A stretch of DNA of 64,000 bases from the NCBI GenBank assembly GCA_958450365.1, contig CAUEEP010000912.1:186001-250000 (forward strand). Reading direction: 5' to 3'. Below, in pieces: positions 63,706 to 64,000 of the stretch (position 1 is its first letter; each line of letters starts with the position of its first letter). Made by a program: the position numbers and the translations under genes. Below the pieces are notes generated by a model. It had not been told where the DNA came from. It did not search any database and saw only the letters and a program-made list of their open reading frames with translations. The DNA comes from Mesorhabditis belari (lineage: Eukaryota > Nematoda > Chromadorea > Rhabditida > Rhabditidae).

Positions 63706-64000
63706 AACTGGTTTAAAATGTCTTATTTGTGGATTCGTTTTGGGGGCTTGATGTTGGGTAGCTAAAAATGGCGACGGTTCGATAATACGGTTCAGACACT
63801 TTGGTTTAGACACCGCCATTCGAATCTTCGTAGACTTCTCTGGGAAATGACCTGGCTGTTTAGTAGAGGATATGTTTTAAGCCGTGCACAGGAAAGAGCT
63901 GTATTGGATTCTTTTTGGGAGTGTAAAGTCAGGTAGTCAAAAAAATGATTTTTGTTGTTCTTTAGTGGCTTCTCTGGCGGTTTAAACACACTTTACCTAA

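Overview
The window looks like nuclear DNA of a nematode. Exons are short, introns end in TTTTCAG-type acceptors, and several genes have such an acceptor only 3-15 nt before the ATG, as expected where mRNAs are trans-spliced to a spliced leader. Tc1/mariner elements with TA target duplications are common. No species can be named. The DNA is AT-rich and gene-poor. Most of it is short-unit tandem arrays (more than 30), foldback (palindromic) elements and decayed DNA transposons.

Layout. 0.2 kb (-): first exon of an ABCC/MRP-type transporter. 6.6-12.1 kb (-): a complete five-exon MPV17L2-like gene whose introns hold four large arrays and a 1.5-kb foldback element. 13.8-15.8 kb: nested foldback elements and a Merlin-like transposase relic, part of which became a 31-bp array. 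18.8-19.4 kb (-): last exons of a dual-specificity-phosphatase-like gene. 21.8-23.9 kb: a 0.5-kb element with TA duplications, another foldback, and a mariner. 26.4-26.7 kb (-): an unrecognised ORF broken at an A-run. 38.3-51.0 kb (+): a complete ten-exon Nck adaptor gene (SH3-SH3-SH3-SH2, 400 residues). Its 7.7-kb second intron contains, on the same strand, an intron-free 245-codon PR/SET methyltransferase gene resembling the PRDM9 PR domain. 52.7-54.1 kb: a nested foldback with tRNA-like sequences. 54.5 kb (-): a lone mitochondrial-carrier exon. 55.0-56.1 kb (-): a complete four-exon gene for a 97-residue single-pass membrane protein. 57.3-58.5 kb (+): C-terminal exons of a SNAP-25-like SNARE. 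58.9-60.4 kb: two internally deleted mariners and a LINE 3' remnant. 61.4-62.1 kb (-): a small acidic/basic protein gene with two possible first exons. 63.2-63.8 kb (-): a duplicated C-terminal exon of unknown type.

The genes do not form a pathway; they are ordinary nematode housekeeping and signalling genes. The most notable points are the nested PR/SET gene in the nck intron, the arrays (many with a self-complementary AGCT core, two of them grown inside older functional sequence: a tRNA-like promoter and a transposase), and foldback elements with 8-bp target duplications lying in the same window as Merlin-like relics. Long ORFs over the arrays are artefacts of repeat lengths divisible by three and are not genes.
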